A DNA stretch of 64,000 nucleotides. Origin: Amycolatopsis camponoti. GTDB lineage: Bacteria > Actinomycetota > Actinomycetes > Mycobacteriales > Pseudonocardiaceae. Made by a program: the position numbers and the translations under genes. The stretch is taken from positions 1,178,001-1,242,000 of the forward strand of contig NZ_CABVGP010000003.1 of assembly GCF_902497555.1 (NCBI RefSeq), given 5' to 3'. Below, piece after piece: positions 1-8,336 of this stretch; the stretch's first letter is position 1, and every line of letters starts with the position of its first letter. The notes below the pieces were generated by a model. It worked only from the letters and a program-made list of their open reading frames with translations. It did not search any database and had not been told where the DNA came from.

Positions 1-224
1 AGGCCGTGCTGGGCCCGCGGGAGAGCGAGAAGGAGGGCCTGCGGCTGCGCCGGTCCCTCTACGTGGTCGAGGACGTGCGTGCCGGCGACGAGGTGACCGC
101 GGCGAACGTCCGGTCGATCCGGCCCGCCGGCGGCCTGGCCCCGGCCGAAATCACCAAGGTCGTGGGGCGCACCTTCCGCGTCGACGCCGCGAAGGGCACG
201 CCCCTGACCTGGGACCTGATCTAG
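1..224 (+). CDS. pseI: Pseudaminic acid synthase, C-terminal end (partial)
   Basis: This is the last 73 or so codons of a gene that begins left of the window; the reading frame is open from base 3. The residues form a SAF (antifreeze-like) domain, the C-terminal module of the sialic/pseudaminic/legionaminic acid synthase family, with the pattern RSLYVVEDVRAGDEVT and NVRSIRPAGGL. The enzyme condenses phosphoenolpyruvate with the 6-deoxy-altrose intermediate to make the nonulosonic acid. The identity as PseI rather than NeuB or LegI rests on the neighbours pseC, pseB, pseF and pseG. Its TAG stop overlaps the stop of the convergent pseC in a shared CTAG. Confidence 0.85.
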   Translation, partial: AVLGPRESEKEGLRLRRSLYVVEDVRAGDEVTAANVRSIRPAGGLAPAEITKVVGRTFRVDAAKGTPLTWDLI

Positions 225-1354
225 CCGAAGAACGTGCGCACGGCGTCGACGACGCGGTCGACGTCGGCGTCCGTCAGCGACGGGAACAACGGCAGCGAGA
301 GCTCCTGCTCGTAGTACGCCTCGGCGTTCGGGCAGAGCCCGCGCCGGTACCCGAGGTCCTCGAACACCGGGTGCCAGTACACCGGGATGTAGTTCACCTG
401 GACGCCGATGCCGGCCCCGCGCAGGTGCTCGAACAGCGCCTTGCGGCGGCCTTCGAGGACCCGCAGCGGGTAGAGGTGCCACACCGGGTCGGCGCCCGGG
501 CGGCTCGGCGGAGTCGCCACGCCGTCGACGTCGGCCAACGCCGCGCTGTAGCGGGCGTGGATCTCGGCGCGGCGCTTTTTGAACTCCGTGAGCCGCTTCA
601 GCTGGCTGCTGCCGAGCGCGCAGAGGACGTCCGGCAGGCGGTAGTTCAGGCCGAACTCGTGCACCTCCTGGTGCCAGCCGCCCTCGTCCGGGTAGCGCTG
701 CTCGGCGCGGTCGCGGACCAGGCCGTGGTTGCGGAACTTCCGCGCCCGGTCGAGCAGGCCCGCGTCCGGCGTGACGACGGCGCCGCCCTCGGCCGTCGTG
801 AGGTTCTTCGTCGGGAAGAACGAGAACGTCGTCAGGTCGGCGATGGAGCCCACCGGCCGGCCCTGCCACGAGCCGCCGACGGAGTGCGCCGCGTCCTCCA
901 GCAGCAGCGCGCCCGCGTGGTGCGCGATCGTGGCGAGCGCGTCCAGCTCGGCCGGGTGGCCGGCATAGTCGACGGCGGCGACGACCTTCGTCCGGTCGGT
1001 CATCGCGGCTTTCGCCGCTTCGACGTCCAGGTTGCCGGTGTCCGGTTCGACATCGGCGAAGACCACCTTCGCGCCGTGCAGCGCGGCCGTCGCGGCGGTC
1101 GCGACGAACGTCATCGGCGACGCGACGACCTCGTCACCGGCCTTCAGCCCGGCCGCCGCGTAGGCGACGTGGAGGGCCGCCGTACCCGACGTGACGGCCA
1201 CCGCGGGGGCCCCGCCGGTGTGCGCCGCGAGGTCGTTCTCGAACTGCTGGACGGCGGGCCCGGTGGTCAGCCAGTCGCCGCGCAAGACGTCGACGACCGC
1301 CTGGATGTCCTCTTCGCTGATCGACTGACGTCCGTAAGGGAGGAAGTCAGGCAT
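221..1354 (-). CDS. pseC: UDP-4-amino-4,6-dideoxy-N-acetyl-beta-L-altrosamine transaminase
   Basis: A 377-residue PLP-dependent sugar aminotransferase of the DegT/DnrJ/EryC1 family. It should transfer an amino group from glutamate to C4 of the keto sugar made by PseB, the second Pse step. Family features seen are the SGTAALH phosphate-binding segment near residues 56-62, the EDAAHS segment near 153-158, and the PLP lysine K183 in FFPTKNLTTAEGG. The frame is open further upstream, but the ATG at 1354 starts right before the conserved LPYGRQSI segment and overlaps the end of pseB by 8 bases, so it is the likely start. The two genes form a minus-strand pair, and PseB-PseC co-transcription fits the known pathway order. 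Confidence 0.93.
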   Translation of the reverse strand: MPDFLPYGRQSISEEDIQAVVDVLRGDWLTTGPAVQQFENDLAAHTGGAPAVAVTSGTAALHVAYAAAGLKAGDEVVASPMTFVATAATAALHGAKVVFADVEPDTGNLDVEAAKAAMTDRTKVVAAVDYAGHPAELDALATIAHHAGALLLEDAAHSVGGSWQGRPVGSIADLTTFSFFPTKNLTTAEGGAVVTPDAGLLDRARKFRNHGLVRDRAEQRYPDEGGWHQEVHEFGLNYRLPDVLCALGSSQLKRLTEFKKRRAEIHARYSAALADVDGVATPPSRPGADPVWHLYPLRVLEGRRKALFEHLRGAGIGVQVNYIPVYWHPVFEDLGYRRGLCPNAEAYYEQELSLPLFPSLTDADVDRVVDAVRTFFG

Positions 1355-2330
1355 GCTGCTCGACCAGTTCGCGCAGCTCCTCGCCGTTGAGCCAGAGGTC
1401 GTTGGTGTCCGAGCGGTAGGCGAAGCCCTCCGGCATCGGCGTCCCACCCTGCGGCTCCTGGTAACCCCAGCCCGCGAGGTGCGGCTGCACGACGTAGCGG
1501 TCCTTGAGCTGGACGGTCCGGCGAGCGTCGTCCGGGGCAATCATCTCTTCGTGCAGCTTCTCGCCCGGGCGGATGCCGACCTCGTGCATCTCGCTGCCCG
1601 GCGCGATCGCCTGGGCCAGGTCGACCAGCCGCATGCTCGGGATCCGCGGCACGTACAGCTCGCCGCCGTGCATCTGGTCGAACGAGTCGACGACGAACTG
1701 CACGGCCTGGGGGAGCGTGATCCAGAACCGGGTCATGTCCTTGTGCGTGATCGGCAGCGACTCGCCCTGCTCGGCCAGCTTGCGGAAGAACGGGATGACG
1801 CTGCCGCGCGAGCCCATCACGTTGCCGTAGCGGACCACGGAGAAGCGCGTCACGTGCGCGGCCGCGTAGTGGTTGCCGCTGATGAACATCCGGTCGGCGC
1901 ACAGCTTGGTGGCGCCGTAGAGGTTGATCGGGCTGGACGCCTTGTCCGTCGACAGCGCGACGACCTTCTTGACGCCCGTGTCGATCGCGGCCTCGATCAC
2001 GTTCTGCGAGCCCATGACGTTGGTCTGGACGAACTCGAACGGGTTGTACTCGCCGGTGTCGACCTGCTTGAGCGCGGCGGCGTGCACGACGTAGTCGACG
2101 CCGTGCATGGCGCGCTCGAGCCGGCGCCGGTCGCGGATGTCGCCGATGAACCAGCGCAGGCGCGGGTCGTCGTTGAACAACTGCCGGGCTTCGTACTGCT
2201 TCAGCTCGTCGCGGGAGAGCACGACCAGCCGGCTCGGGTTCAGTTCGGCGAGCGCGTGCGCGATGAACGCCTTGCCGAACGAACCGGTCCCGCCGGTGAG
2301 CAGGATGCTGGAGCCATCCAGCTCGGACAT
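1347..2330 (-). CDS. pseB: UDP-N-acetylglucosamine 4,6-dehydratase (inverting)
   Basis: A 327-residue extended SDR enzyme, first step of pseudaminic acid synthesis: UDP-GlcNAc is dehydrated and C5-epimerised to the UDP-4-keto-6-deoxy-L-arabino sugar. The Rossmann motif GGTGSFG lies at residues 13-19, and the catalytic region STDKASSPINLYGATK at about 127-142 includes D129, K130 and the Y138xxxK142 pair. This D-K arrangement is typical of PseB/FlaA1-type inverting dehydratases. It begins 41 bases from the divergent pseF, so that short gap (2331-2371) must hold promoters for both directions. It overlaps pseC, which implies translational coupling. Confidence 0.94.
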   Translation of the reverse strand: MSELDGSSILLTGGTGSFGKAFIAHALAELNPSRLVVLSRDELKQYEARQLFNDDPRLRWFIGDIRDRRRLERAMHGVDYVVHAAALKQVDTGEYNPFEFVQTNVMGSQNVIEAAIDTGVKKVVALSTDKASSPINLYGATKLCADRMFISGNHYAAAHVTRFSVVRYGNVMGSRGSVIPFFRKLAEQGESLPITHKDMTRFWITLPQAVQFVVDSFDQMHGGELYVPRIPSMRLVDLAQAIAPGSEMHEVGIRPGEKLHEEMIAPDDARRTVQLKDRYVVQPHLAGWGYQEPQGGTPMPEGFAYRSDTNDLWLNGEELRELVEQHA

Positions 2331-2371
2331 CGTTGACCTCCGCGGTTCGGTGACTGTGGCCGTCGGCCATC

Positions 2372-3118
2372 ATGTCACCCATGTGCGCAGCGCCCGTGGT
2401 CAACGCCGTCATCCAGGCCCGGTCGACGTCGACCAGGCTCCCCGGCAAGGTGCTGCGCCCGCTCGGCGGCCGCAGCGTGCTGGGCTGGGTCGTCCGGGCC
2501 GCGGCGGCCGCACCCGGCGTCGACCAGGTCGTGGTCGCGACGTCTTCGGACGCTTCGGACGACGACGTCGCTTCCGAAGCCGCCCGCTGCGGGGCTCTTG
2601 TGGTTCGCGGCCCGCTCGACGACGTCCTGGAGCGGTTCGCGGTCGCGGTGCGCGAGCACCCCGCCGACGCCGTGATCAGGCTCACCGCCGACTGCCCGCT
2701 GCTGGACCCGTCGCTGATCGGCCAGCTCGTGACGCTGTGGCGGGCCCAGCCGTCGCTGGACTACGTGAGCACGACGCTGGTCCGGACCCTCCCGCGCGGC
2801 TTCGACGCCGAGCTGGTGCGGGCCGCTGTGCTTCTCGAGCAGGTTTCCAGCGCGACGGGCGCGCACCGCGAGCACGTCACCTCGGGCATCTACTCGCAGC
2901 CCACGCGCTATTCGTGCAGTGGTGTCGTCGTGAGTCCGGCGGCCGACGACCTGCGCGTGACGTTGGACACCGCGGAGGACTGGGCTGTGCTCGAAGCGCT
3001 CGTGGCCGAGCTGGGGGACGGCGTCGGCGACTGGCGCGCGGTGGTCGCGCTGCTGCGGTCGCGGCCGGAGCTGGTGGCGCTGAACGCGCACGTCGAGCAG
3101 AAGAAGGTCGGTTCGTGA
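2372..3118 (+). CDS. pseF: Pseudaminic acid cytidylyltransferase, SpsF-like
   Basis: A 248-residue nucleotidyltransferase of the CMP-sugar/SpsF family that should activate Pse with CTP to CMP-Pse. The N-terminal signature IQARSTSTRLPGKVLRPLGG is characteristic, and D/E-rich loops such as RLTADCPLLDP follow near residue 108. The start is uncertain: ATG 2372 and ATG 2381 are both possible, and the conserved fold begins only at residue 10 or so. Its TGA overlaps the GTG start of pseG by 4 bases. Function as PseF is inferred from this neighbourhood; SpsF-type homologs elsewhere have other sugar substrates. Confidence 0.87.
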   Translation: MSPMCAAPVVNAVIQARSTSTRLPGKVLRPLGGRSVLGWVVRAAAAAPGVDQVVVATSSDASDDDVASEAARCGALVVRGPLDDVLERFAVAVREHPADAVIRLTADCPLLDPSLIGQLVTLWRAQPSLDYVSTTLVRTLPRGFDAELVRAAVLLEQVSSATGAHREHVTSGIYSQPTRYSCSGVVVSPAADDLRVTLDTAEDWAVLEALVAELGDGVGDWRAVVALLRSRPELVALNAHVEQKKVGS

Positions 3119-4092
3119 GGCTGCTCCTGCGCGCGGACGCGTCGGCGTCGATCGGCGCCGGGCACGTCGCGCGGATGGTCGCCTACGCCGAGCGCGCGGT
3201 GGCGCGGGGGTTCTCGGTCGCGTTCTCGGGCCGGGTCGACAACGCCGAATGGCTCGCCTCGCGGTTCGACGAGCTGGGCGTCGCGCGTGTGTCCTTCGAC
3301 GCTTCCGGGTTCGACGCGGTGGTCGTCGACCACTACGGCCTCGGTGACCTGCGCGAAGAGGTCAACGCGGCGGGCGCGCAGCTCGTCTCGATCGAGGACG
3401 ACGTGTTCGGGCGCCGGCCCGCGGACATCGTCGTGGACTCGGGCTTCGCGGTTTCCGCCCGGCCTGACGACGGCTCGGACGTCTTGCTGAGGGGAATCGC
3501 GTACGCGCCGCTTCGGGACGTCGTGCGGGCTACGCGCCGAGTGCCGTCCGGGCCGCCGCCGCGCGTCACGGTGGCCCTGGGCGGCGGCGACCAGTGGGCG
3601 TCCACAGTCGGGTTGCTGCTTCGCGCGCTTCGCGACACGGAACTGCCGTTCGCGGCGGACGTCCTGGTGCGCGGCGAGCCTTCGCTCCCCGCGCTGCTTC
3701 CGGGCCAGTCGATCCGGGTTTCGCCACCGAGCCCGGCGCTGCTGGAGCTGTTCGCGACGACCGACGTCGCGGTGAGCGCGGCCGGCGTGACGTTCGTGGA
3801 GTTGTGCTGCCTCGGCGTCCCGACGGCGGCGGTGCGGCTGGTGGACAACCAGGAGCCGGGCTACCGGGCCGCCGTGGAGCTCGGCCTGACGGCCGGTCTC
3901 GGTCCCGCGGAGTCGTTGGCGGAGCGGCTGCCTTCGGTGACGGCGGTGCTGCGTTCGCTGTTGTCCGACCCGGCACTCCGGGAGCGGTTGTCGGCCGCGG
4001 CGTCGTCCACAGTGGACGGACGTGGGGTGGATCGGGTTCTGGATCGTCTCGAATCGAGGACCGGATCTGTCCGCGATGCTTCCTATCGTTGA
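3115..4092 (+). CDS. pseG: UDP-2,4-diacetamido-2,4,6-trideoxy-beta-L-altropyranose hydrolase
   Basis: A 325-residue GT-B-fold nucleotide-sugar hydrolase that removes UDP from the altrose intermediate before PseI acts. The N-terminus MRLLLRADASASIGAGH ends in the conserved glycine/histidine motif, with H17 in the position of the catalytic histidine known from PseG. The C-terminal half has the nucleotide-binding pattern VALGGGDQW near residue 145 and AGVTFVELCCLGVP near 223. GTG at 3115 was chosen because it forms a 4-base overlap with the pseF stop; the frame stays open upstream without homology. No PseH acetyltransferase is visible in the window, so it is fused, distant, or left of the edge. 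Confidence 0.9.
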   Translation: MRLLLRADASASIGAGHVARMVAYAERAVARGFSVAFSGRVDNAEWLASRFDELGVARVSFDASGFDAVVVDHYGLGDLREEVNAAGAQLVSIEDDVFGRRPADIVVDSGFAVSARPDDGSDVLLRGIAYAPLRDVVRATRRVPSGPPPRVTVALGGGDQWASTVGLLLRALRDTELPFAADVLVRGEPSLPALLPGQSIRVSPPSPALLELFATTDVAVSAAGVTFVELCCLGVPTAAVRLVDNQEPGYRAAVELGLTAGLGPAESLAERLPSVTAVLRSLLSDPALRERLSAAASSTVDGRGVDRVLDRLESRTGSVRDASYR

Positions 4093-4095
4093 GGC

Positions 4096-5238
4096 ATGAC
4101 CATCACCCCGTTCCGTGTGGACATCCCGCAGGCCGACCTCGACGACCTCCGCGCGCGCCTGGCGAACACACGCTGGCCCGACCAGCCCGCCGACGCCGGC
4201 TGGCGGCTCGGTGCGCCGGTGGATTACGTGCGTGAGCTGGCCGAATACTGGCGCACGGGCTTCGACTGGCGGGCGCAGGAGGAGCGGATCAACGGCTTCC
4301 CGCAGTTCACGACGACGATCGACGGCACGAAGGTCCACTTCCTGCACGTGGTCTCGCCGGAGCCGTCGGCGACGCCGGTGCTGCTGACGCACGGCTGGCC
4401 GGGCTCGATCGTCGAGTTCCTGGACATCATCGGCCCGCTGACGGACCCGCGCGCGTACGGCGGCGATCCCGCGTCGGCGTTGACGGTGGTGGTCCCGTCG
4501 ATCCCGGGCTACGGCTTCTCGGGCCCGACGCCGACCCCGGATTGGGGCCCGGACCGGATCGCGCGCGCGTTCGCCACCTTGATGACCCGCTTGGGCTACG
4601 AGCGATTCGGCGCCCACGGCGGCGACTGGGGCGCGACCATCTCGCGGGAGCTGGCGGTCCAGTTCCCGTCGCGGTTGCTGGGGATCCACGTGACGATGCT
4701 GGCGTCGGCGGTGGTGCGGACCCCGTCGGACCTGGCGGAGCTGCCGGACCAGGAGGCCGGCCGCCGCTCGCTGGAGAAGGGCCAGGCGTTCTCGGCGTCC
4801 GGAACGGGCTACGCGATCATCCAGGCGACCAAGCCGCAAACGCTTGCGTACGGCCTCCACGATTCACCGGCCGGGCAGCTGGCCTGGATCGCGGAGAAGT
4901 TCCGGTCGTTCTCGAACACGGCGACGGACCTGATCGACCGCGACGACCTGCTGGCGGACGTGTCGATCTACTGGTTCACGGAGACGGCCAACTCCTCGGC
5001 GCGGTTGTACGCGGCGTTGAGCGGAGGCTGGGGAGCACCGCCGGCACCGAACACGGTCCCGACCGGAGTGGCGGTCTTCCCGGACGACATCGGTCTGCCG
5101 ATCCGGGCGCTGGCGGAGAGGACGGACAAGATCGTCCACTGGACGGAGTTCCCCCGAGGCGGGCACTTCCCGGCGTTGGAGGAACCGGACGCCTTGATCG
5201 GCGACATCCGGAAGTTCTTCACCGAGCTGCGCCCCTGA
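4096..5238 (+). CDS. Epoxide hydrolase, microsomal (EPHX1) type
   Basis: A 380-residue alpha/beta hydrolase of the epoxide hydrolase family with the N-terminal EHN extension (about residues 1-105). The oxyanion-hole motif HGWPGS is at 99-104, the nucleophile D177 sits in GGDWG, and H357 in RGGHFPALEEP is the catalytic histidine. It should open epoxides to diols in the cytoplasm, as no signal peptide is seen. It begins 3 bases after pseG and may be read through from it, but there is no obvious metabolic link to pseudaminic acid. The natural substrate cannot be told from sequence. Confidence 0.9.
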   Translation: MTITPFRVDIPQADLDDLRARLANTRWPDQPADAGWRLGAPVDYVRELAEYWRTGFDWRAQEERINGFPQFTTTIDGTKVHFLHVVSPEPSATPVLLTHGWPGSIVEFLDIIGPLTDPRAYGGDPASALTVVVPSIPGYGFSGPTPTPDWGPDRIARAFATLMTRLGYERFGAHGGDWGATISRELAVQFPSRLLGIHVTMLASAVVRTPSDLAELPDQEAGRRSLEKGQAFSASGTGYAIIQATKPQTLAYGLHDSPAGQLAWIAEKFRSFSNTATDLIDRDDLLADVSIYWFTETANSSARLYAALSGGWGAPPAPNTVPTGVAVFPDDIGLPIRALAERTDKIVHWTEFPRGGHFPALEEPDALIGDIRKFFTELRP

Positions 5239-5267
5239 GGGCCAGGGGGCCGGACAGCAGCCCCCGC

Positions 5268-5391
5268 CCTTCCCTGGGGGGCGTCCCCTTGGCCAGTCTA
5301 TCGGTGCCCTCGGACAAAACTGCCGGAACGCGAGTTGTCCACAGGGGTTGTCCACATCCCCTCGGGTCTGTGGACAACCCCGGGACAACCG
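5268..5391. repeat. Intergenic element with DnaA-box-like 9-mers, copy 1
   Basis: This gap between two convergent genes carries TTGTCCACA at 5335-5343 and 5348-5356 and the reverse TGTGGACAA at 5369-5377. TTGTCCACA is the known DnaA box consensus of high-GC actinobacteria. Just before them, 5268-5325 contains CCTGGGGGGCGTCCCC, then CAGTCTATCGG and GGACAAAACTG. A clearly related block in the same order occurs at 48647-48760. The function is unknown. Confidence 0.6.
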
Positions 5392-5937
5392 TCAGAGGTA
5401 CTGGCCCGTCCCCGAGATCCCCGGCCCGTGCCCCTCGGGCCCGTGCCCGGCCGCCGAAGGCCCGGCCGGCAACCCCCGCCGCATCTGCTCCAGCTGCACT
5501 CGAGCCGCCATCTGCTGGGCGAACAGCGCCGTCTGGATTCCGCTGAACAACCCCTCGAGCCACCCCACCAGCTGAGCCTGCGCGATCCGCAGCTCCGCGT
5601 CCGAAGGCGTCGAGTCGTCCGTGAACGGCCGGACCAAGCGCTCCAGCTCGTCCTGCAGCTCCGGGGCCAGCGAAGCCGCCAGCTCCTTCACCGATGTCTG
5701 GTGGATCTCGCGGACCCGGGTGCGGGACGCGTCGTCCAGCGGGGCCGCGCGGACCTCCTCCAGGAGCTGCTTGATCATCGTGCCGATCCGCATCACCTTG
5801 GCCGGCTCTTCGATGAGCTCGCCCACCGCCTCGGCGTGCTCCGCGCCGTCGACAGGTGAACCATCGGAGCCGACTACCACCACGTGGGGTGAAGATTCCT
5901 GATCGGGGTCACCGGCTGTGAAGTTCGGCTCGGTCAT
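5392..5937 (-). CDS. bpa: Bacterial proteasome activator
   Basis: A 181-residue protein matching mycobacterial Bpa/PafE (DUF2587). The core with EQPAKVMRIG-like text (EEPAKVMRIGTMIKQLLEEV near residue 42) and the segment SDAELRIAQAQLVGWLEGLF near residue 112 are nearly identical to the family. Bpa forms a dodecameric ring that opens the 20S proteasome without ATP and helps degrade unfolded proteins. The C-terminus GTGQYL carries the HbYX-like end that docks into the proteasome alpha ring. An in-frame ATG at 5946 is an alternative start. It is divergent from the next gene, as in mycobacteria. Confidence 0.95.
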   Translation of the reverse strand: MTEPNFTAGDPDQESSPHVVVVGSDGSPVDGAEHAEAVGELIEEPAKVMRIGTMIKQLLEEVRAAPLDDASRTRVREIHQTSVKELAASLAPELQDELERLVRPFTDDSTPSDAELRIAQAQLVGWLEGLFSGIQTALFAQQMAARVQLEQMRRGLPAGPSAAGHGPEGHGPGISGTGQYL

Positions 5938-6080
5938 GTGCTCCATCCTGGCTCGCCTTCGACACGCTCCGCGACACCTGCGGGGTGTCCGTCTCCGAGC
6001 GTAGCGGCTATCGGGGTTCCCGGTGGCTCTCCACCCAACCCCGGACGCACGGCGAAACCGCACGTCCGTACGGTGTCCCC

Positions 6081-7280
6081 ATGGCGTTCGACGTCGCTCG
6101 TATCCGTGGGCTCTTTCCCGCGCTGGGTGACGGCTGGATTCACTTCGACGGCGCCGCCGGAATGCTGGTCCCGGAACAGGTCGCTTCGGCCGTTTCCACG
6201 GCGATGCGCGCCCCGGTGTCCGGGCCGGGTGGAGCGTTTCCGGCCTCACAGCGCGCGGAAAGCATCGTGACCGCGGCCCGCCGGGCCGTGGCCGACCTGG
6301 TCGGTGCCGACCCGGCCGGTGTCGTGCTCGGGCCGAGTTCGCCGGTGATGCTGCGTCGCCTCTGCGACGCGCTCGCCGAGCGCTGGACCATCGGCGACGA
6401 AGTCGTCGTGTCGAGGCTCGACGAACAAGCCAACCTCGCGCCGTGGCAACGCGCCGCGAAGCGCGTCGGTGCCGTCGTGCGGTGGGGCGAGATCGACATC
6501 GAGACCTGCGAACTGCCCGCGTGGCAGTACGAGCAGCTCGTCTCGGCGCGCACGAAGGCCGTCGCGGTCACGCTCGCGTCCGGTTCCGTCGGCACCCGCC
6601 CGGACGTCCCGACGATCATCGAGTTCGCCAAGCGGGTCGGCGCGCTGGTCGTCGTCGACGCCACCTACGCCGCGCCGTTCCTGCCGCTGGACATCAACGC
6701 GCTCGGCGCCGACGTCATGGTCGTGTCCGCCCAGGCCTGGGGCGGGCCTTCGGTGGGAGCGCTCGTCTTCCGCGACCCCGAGCTGATCGAGCGGATCGCG
6801 TCCGTCTCCCTCGACCCGGGAGCGCGCGGCGCGGCCCGGCTCGAACTCGGTCCGCACGCCTACCCGCTGCTGGCCGGGCTGATCGCGTCGATCGACTACC
6901 TCGCGGGCCTCGACGACGCCGCGTCCGGGTCGCGCCGCGAGCGGCTGGTCACCTCGCTCGGCTCGGCGAAGTCGTACCACGCCGGGCTGCTCGCCCAGCT
7001 GTCGACGGAGCTGCTGTCGCTGCGGCACATCATGGTCATCGGCAACGCGATGCGCCGCATCCCCGCGCTCGCCTTCGCCGTCGCCGGCAAGAAATCGCCC
7101 GAAGTCGCCGAGTACCTGGCGTCGCAAGGGCTGTGCGCCTTCGCCGACGACGGGGCAGCGGGCGTCTTCGCGTCACTCGGCGTCGGGGAAGTGGGCGGCG
7201 CCGTGCGGATCGGGCTCGCCCACTACTCCAACGTCTTCGAGATCAACCAGCTCGTGCGCGTCCTCGAAGAACTCCGCTAG
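6081..7280 (+). CDS. Class V aminotransferase-like protein without the PLP lysine (Rv3778c-like)
   Basis: A 399-residue protein with the fold of cysteine-desulfurase-type class V aminotransferases. Recognisable segments are GWIHFDGAAG (about 17-26), SRLDEQANLAPW near 113, and LVVVDATYAAPF near 193. In true class V enzymes the cofactor lysine sits in a pattern like S-x-H-K-x-x-G-P; here the aligned stretch reads SAQAWGGPSVG, with alanine instead of lysine. From memory, the mycobacterial ortholog Rv3778c has HAWGGP at the same place. The ATG at 6081 begins the conserved part. The neighbours bpa and the quinone oxidoreductase are the same as in mycobacteria. Its activity is unknown. Confidence 0.85.
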   Translation: MAFDVARIRGLFPALGDGWIHFDGAAGMLVPEQVASAVSTAMRAPVSGPGGAFPASQRAESIVTAARRAVADLVGADPAGVVLGPSSPVMLRRLCDALAERWTIGDEVVVSRLDEQANLAPWQRAAKRVGAVVRWGEIDIETCELPAWQYEQLVSARTKAVAVTLASGSVGTRPDVPTIIEFAKRVGALVVVDATYAAPFLPLDINALGADVMVVSAQAWGGPSVGALVFRDPELIERIASVSLDPGARGAARLELGPHAYPLLAGLIASIDYLAGLDDAASGSRRERLVTSLGSAKSYHAGLLAQLSTELLSLRHIMVIGNAMRRIPALAFAVAGKKSPEVAEYLASQGLCAFADDGAAGVFASLGVGEVGGAVRIGLAHYSNVFEINQLVRVLEELR

Positions 7281-8254
7281 GACTTCGCGGCCAGCAGGAT
7301 CTTGCCGAACACCGAGCCTTCTTCGAGCGCGCGGTGCGCGGACGCGGCTTCGGCCATCGGCACGACCTGGCCGACGATCGGCTTGACGAGACCGTCGGCG
7401 ACCAGCGGCCACAGGCGTTCCCGGACGTCGGCGACGATCGCCGCCTTTTGGTCCAGGGGCCGGAAGCGCAGGCCCGCCGCGAATACCGAAGCCCGCTTGC
7501 CGAGCAGCGTGCCGATGTTCAGCTCGCCCTTGATGCCGCCCTGCATGCCGATGATCACCAGCCGGCCGTCGGGCGCCAGCGCGTCGACGTTGCGGCCGAG
7601 GTAGGACGCGCCCATGTTGTCGAGGATGACGTTCGCGCCGCCGGTCTCCGCCTTGACGACCTCGACGAAGTCCTTTTCCTTGTAGTTGATCGCGATGTCG
7701 GCGCCGAGCTGGCGGCAGCGGTCGAGCCGGTCTTCCGAGCCCGCGGTGACGACGACGGTCGCGCCGAGCGCGTTGCCGACCTGGATGGCGTGCGTGCCGA
7801 TCCCGCCGGCGCCGCCGTGGATCAGCAGCACCTCGCCCTCGGTGAGCTTCGCGTGCATCACGACGTTCGCCCACACCGTGCACGCCACCTCGGGCAGCGC
7901 GGCCGCGGTGATCAGGTCGATCTCGCCCGGCACCGGCAGCAGCTGCCCGGCCGGGACGACGGCCTTCTCCGCGTAACCGCCGCCCGCGAGCAGCGCGCAG
8001 ACCTCGTCGCCGACGTTCCAGCCCTCGACGCCTTCGCCGAGTTCGGCGATCGTGCCGGAGCACTCCAGGCCGATCGTTTCGCTGGCGCCGGGCGGCGGCG
8101 GGTAGTGGCCCTGGCGCTGCAGGAGGTCCGCCCGGTTCACCGCGCTCGCCGCGACGTCCAGCAGCACTTCGCCGGGGCCGGGACGCGGGTCCGGGACCTC
8201 CGTCCACTCGAGAACGTCCGGGTCACCTGGCTCACGGATGGTGATCGCGTACAT
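7277..8254 (-). CDS. NAD(P)H quinone oxidoreductase, PIG3-like MDR family
   Basis: A 325-residue medium-chain dehydrogenase/reductase lacking structural zinc ligands, of the quinone oxidoreductase PIG3 type. The N-terminal GroES-like domain has VNRADLLQRQGHYPPPPG at about 40-57. The nucleotide-binding motif IHGGAGGIGTHAIQ lies near 143-156, and NYKEKDF near 191 follows the second half of the Rossmann fold. It should reduce quinones with NADPH in the cytoplasm. Its stop overlaps that of the preceding gene in CTAG at 7277-7280. The ortholog in mycobacteria (Rv3777) has the same neighbours. Confidence 0.93.
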   Translation of the reverse strand: MYAITIREPGDPDVLEWTEVPDPRPGPGEVLLDVAASAVNRADLLQRQGHYPPPPGASETIGLECSGTIAELGEGVEGWNVGDEVCALLAGGGYAEKAVVPAGQLLPVPGEIDLITAAALPEVACTVWANVVMHAKLTEGEVLLIHGGAGGIGTHAIQVGNALGATVVVTAGSEDRLDRCRQLGADIAINYKEKDFVEVVKAETGGANVILDNMGASYLGRNVDALAPDGRLVIIGMQGGIKGELNIGTLLGKRASVFAAGLRFRPLDQKAAIVADVRERLWPLVADGLVKPIVGQVVPMAEAASAHRALEEGSVFGKILLAAKS

Positions 8255-8336
8255 GTGTCGACTGTATACCGGCTGACGAAGTTCCCGCCGAATGACGCAT
8301 TGACGTACTTCTCATTCGGAACAAAGGTGAGCAACC

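Noticed and set aside
371..1390. A 339-codon open frame opposite pseC
   Set aside because: It is antisense to a clear enzyme gene, has no recognisable motif and low-complexity Arg/Val/Asp composition.
5335..5377. DnaA boxes taken as the replication origin
   Set aside because: Only three perfect boxes in about 45 bases and no dnaA, dnaN, gyrB, recF or parAB genes nearby; actinobacterial oriC has many boxes and this gene set.
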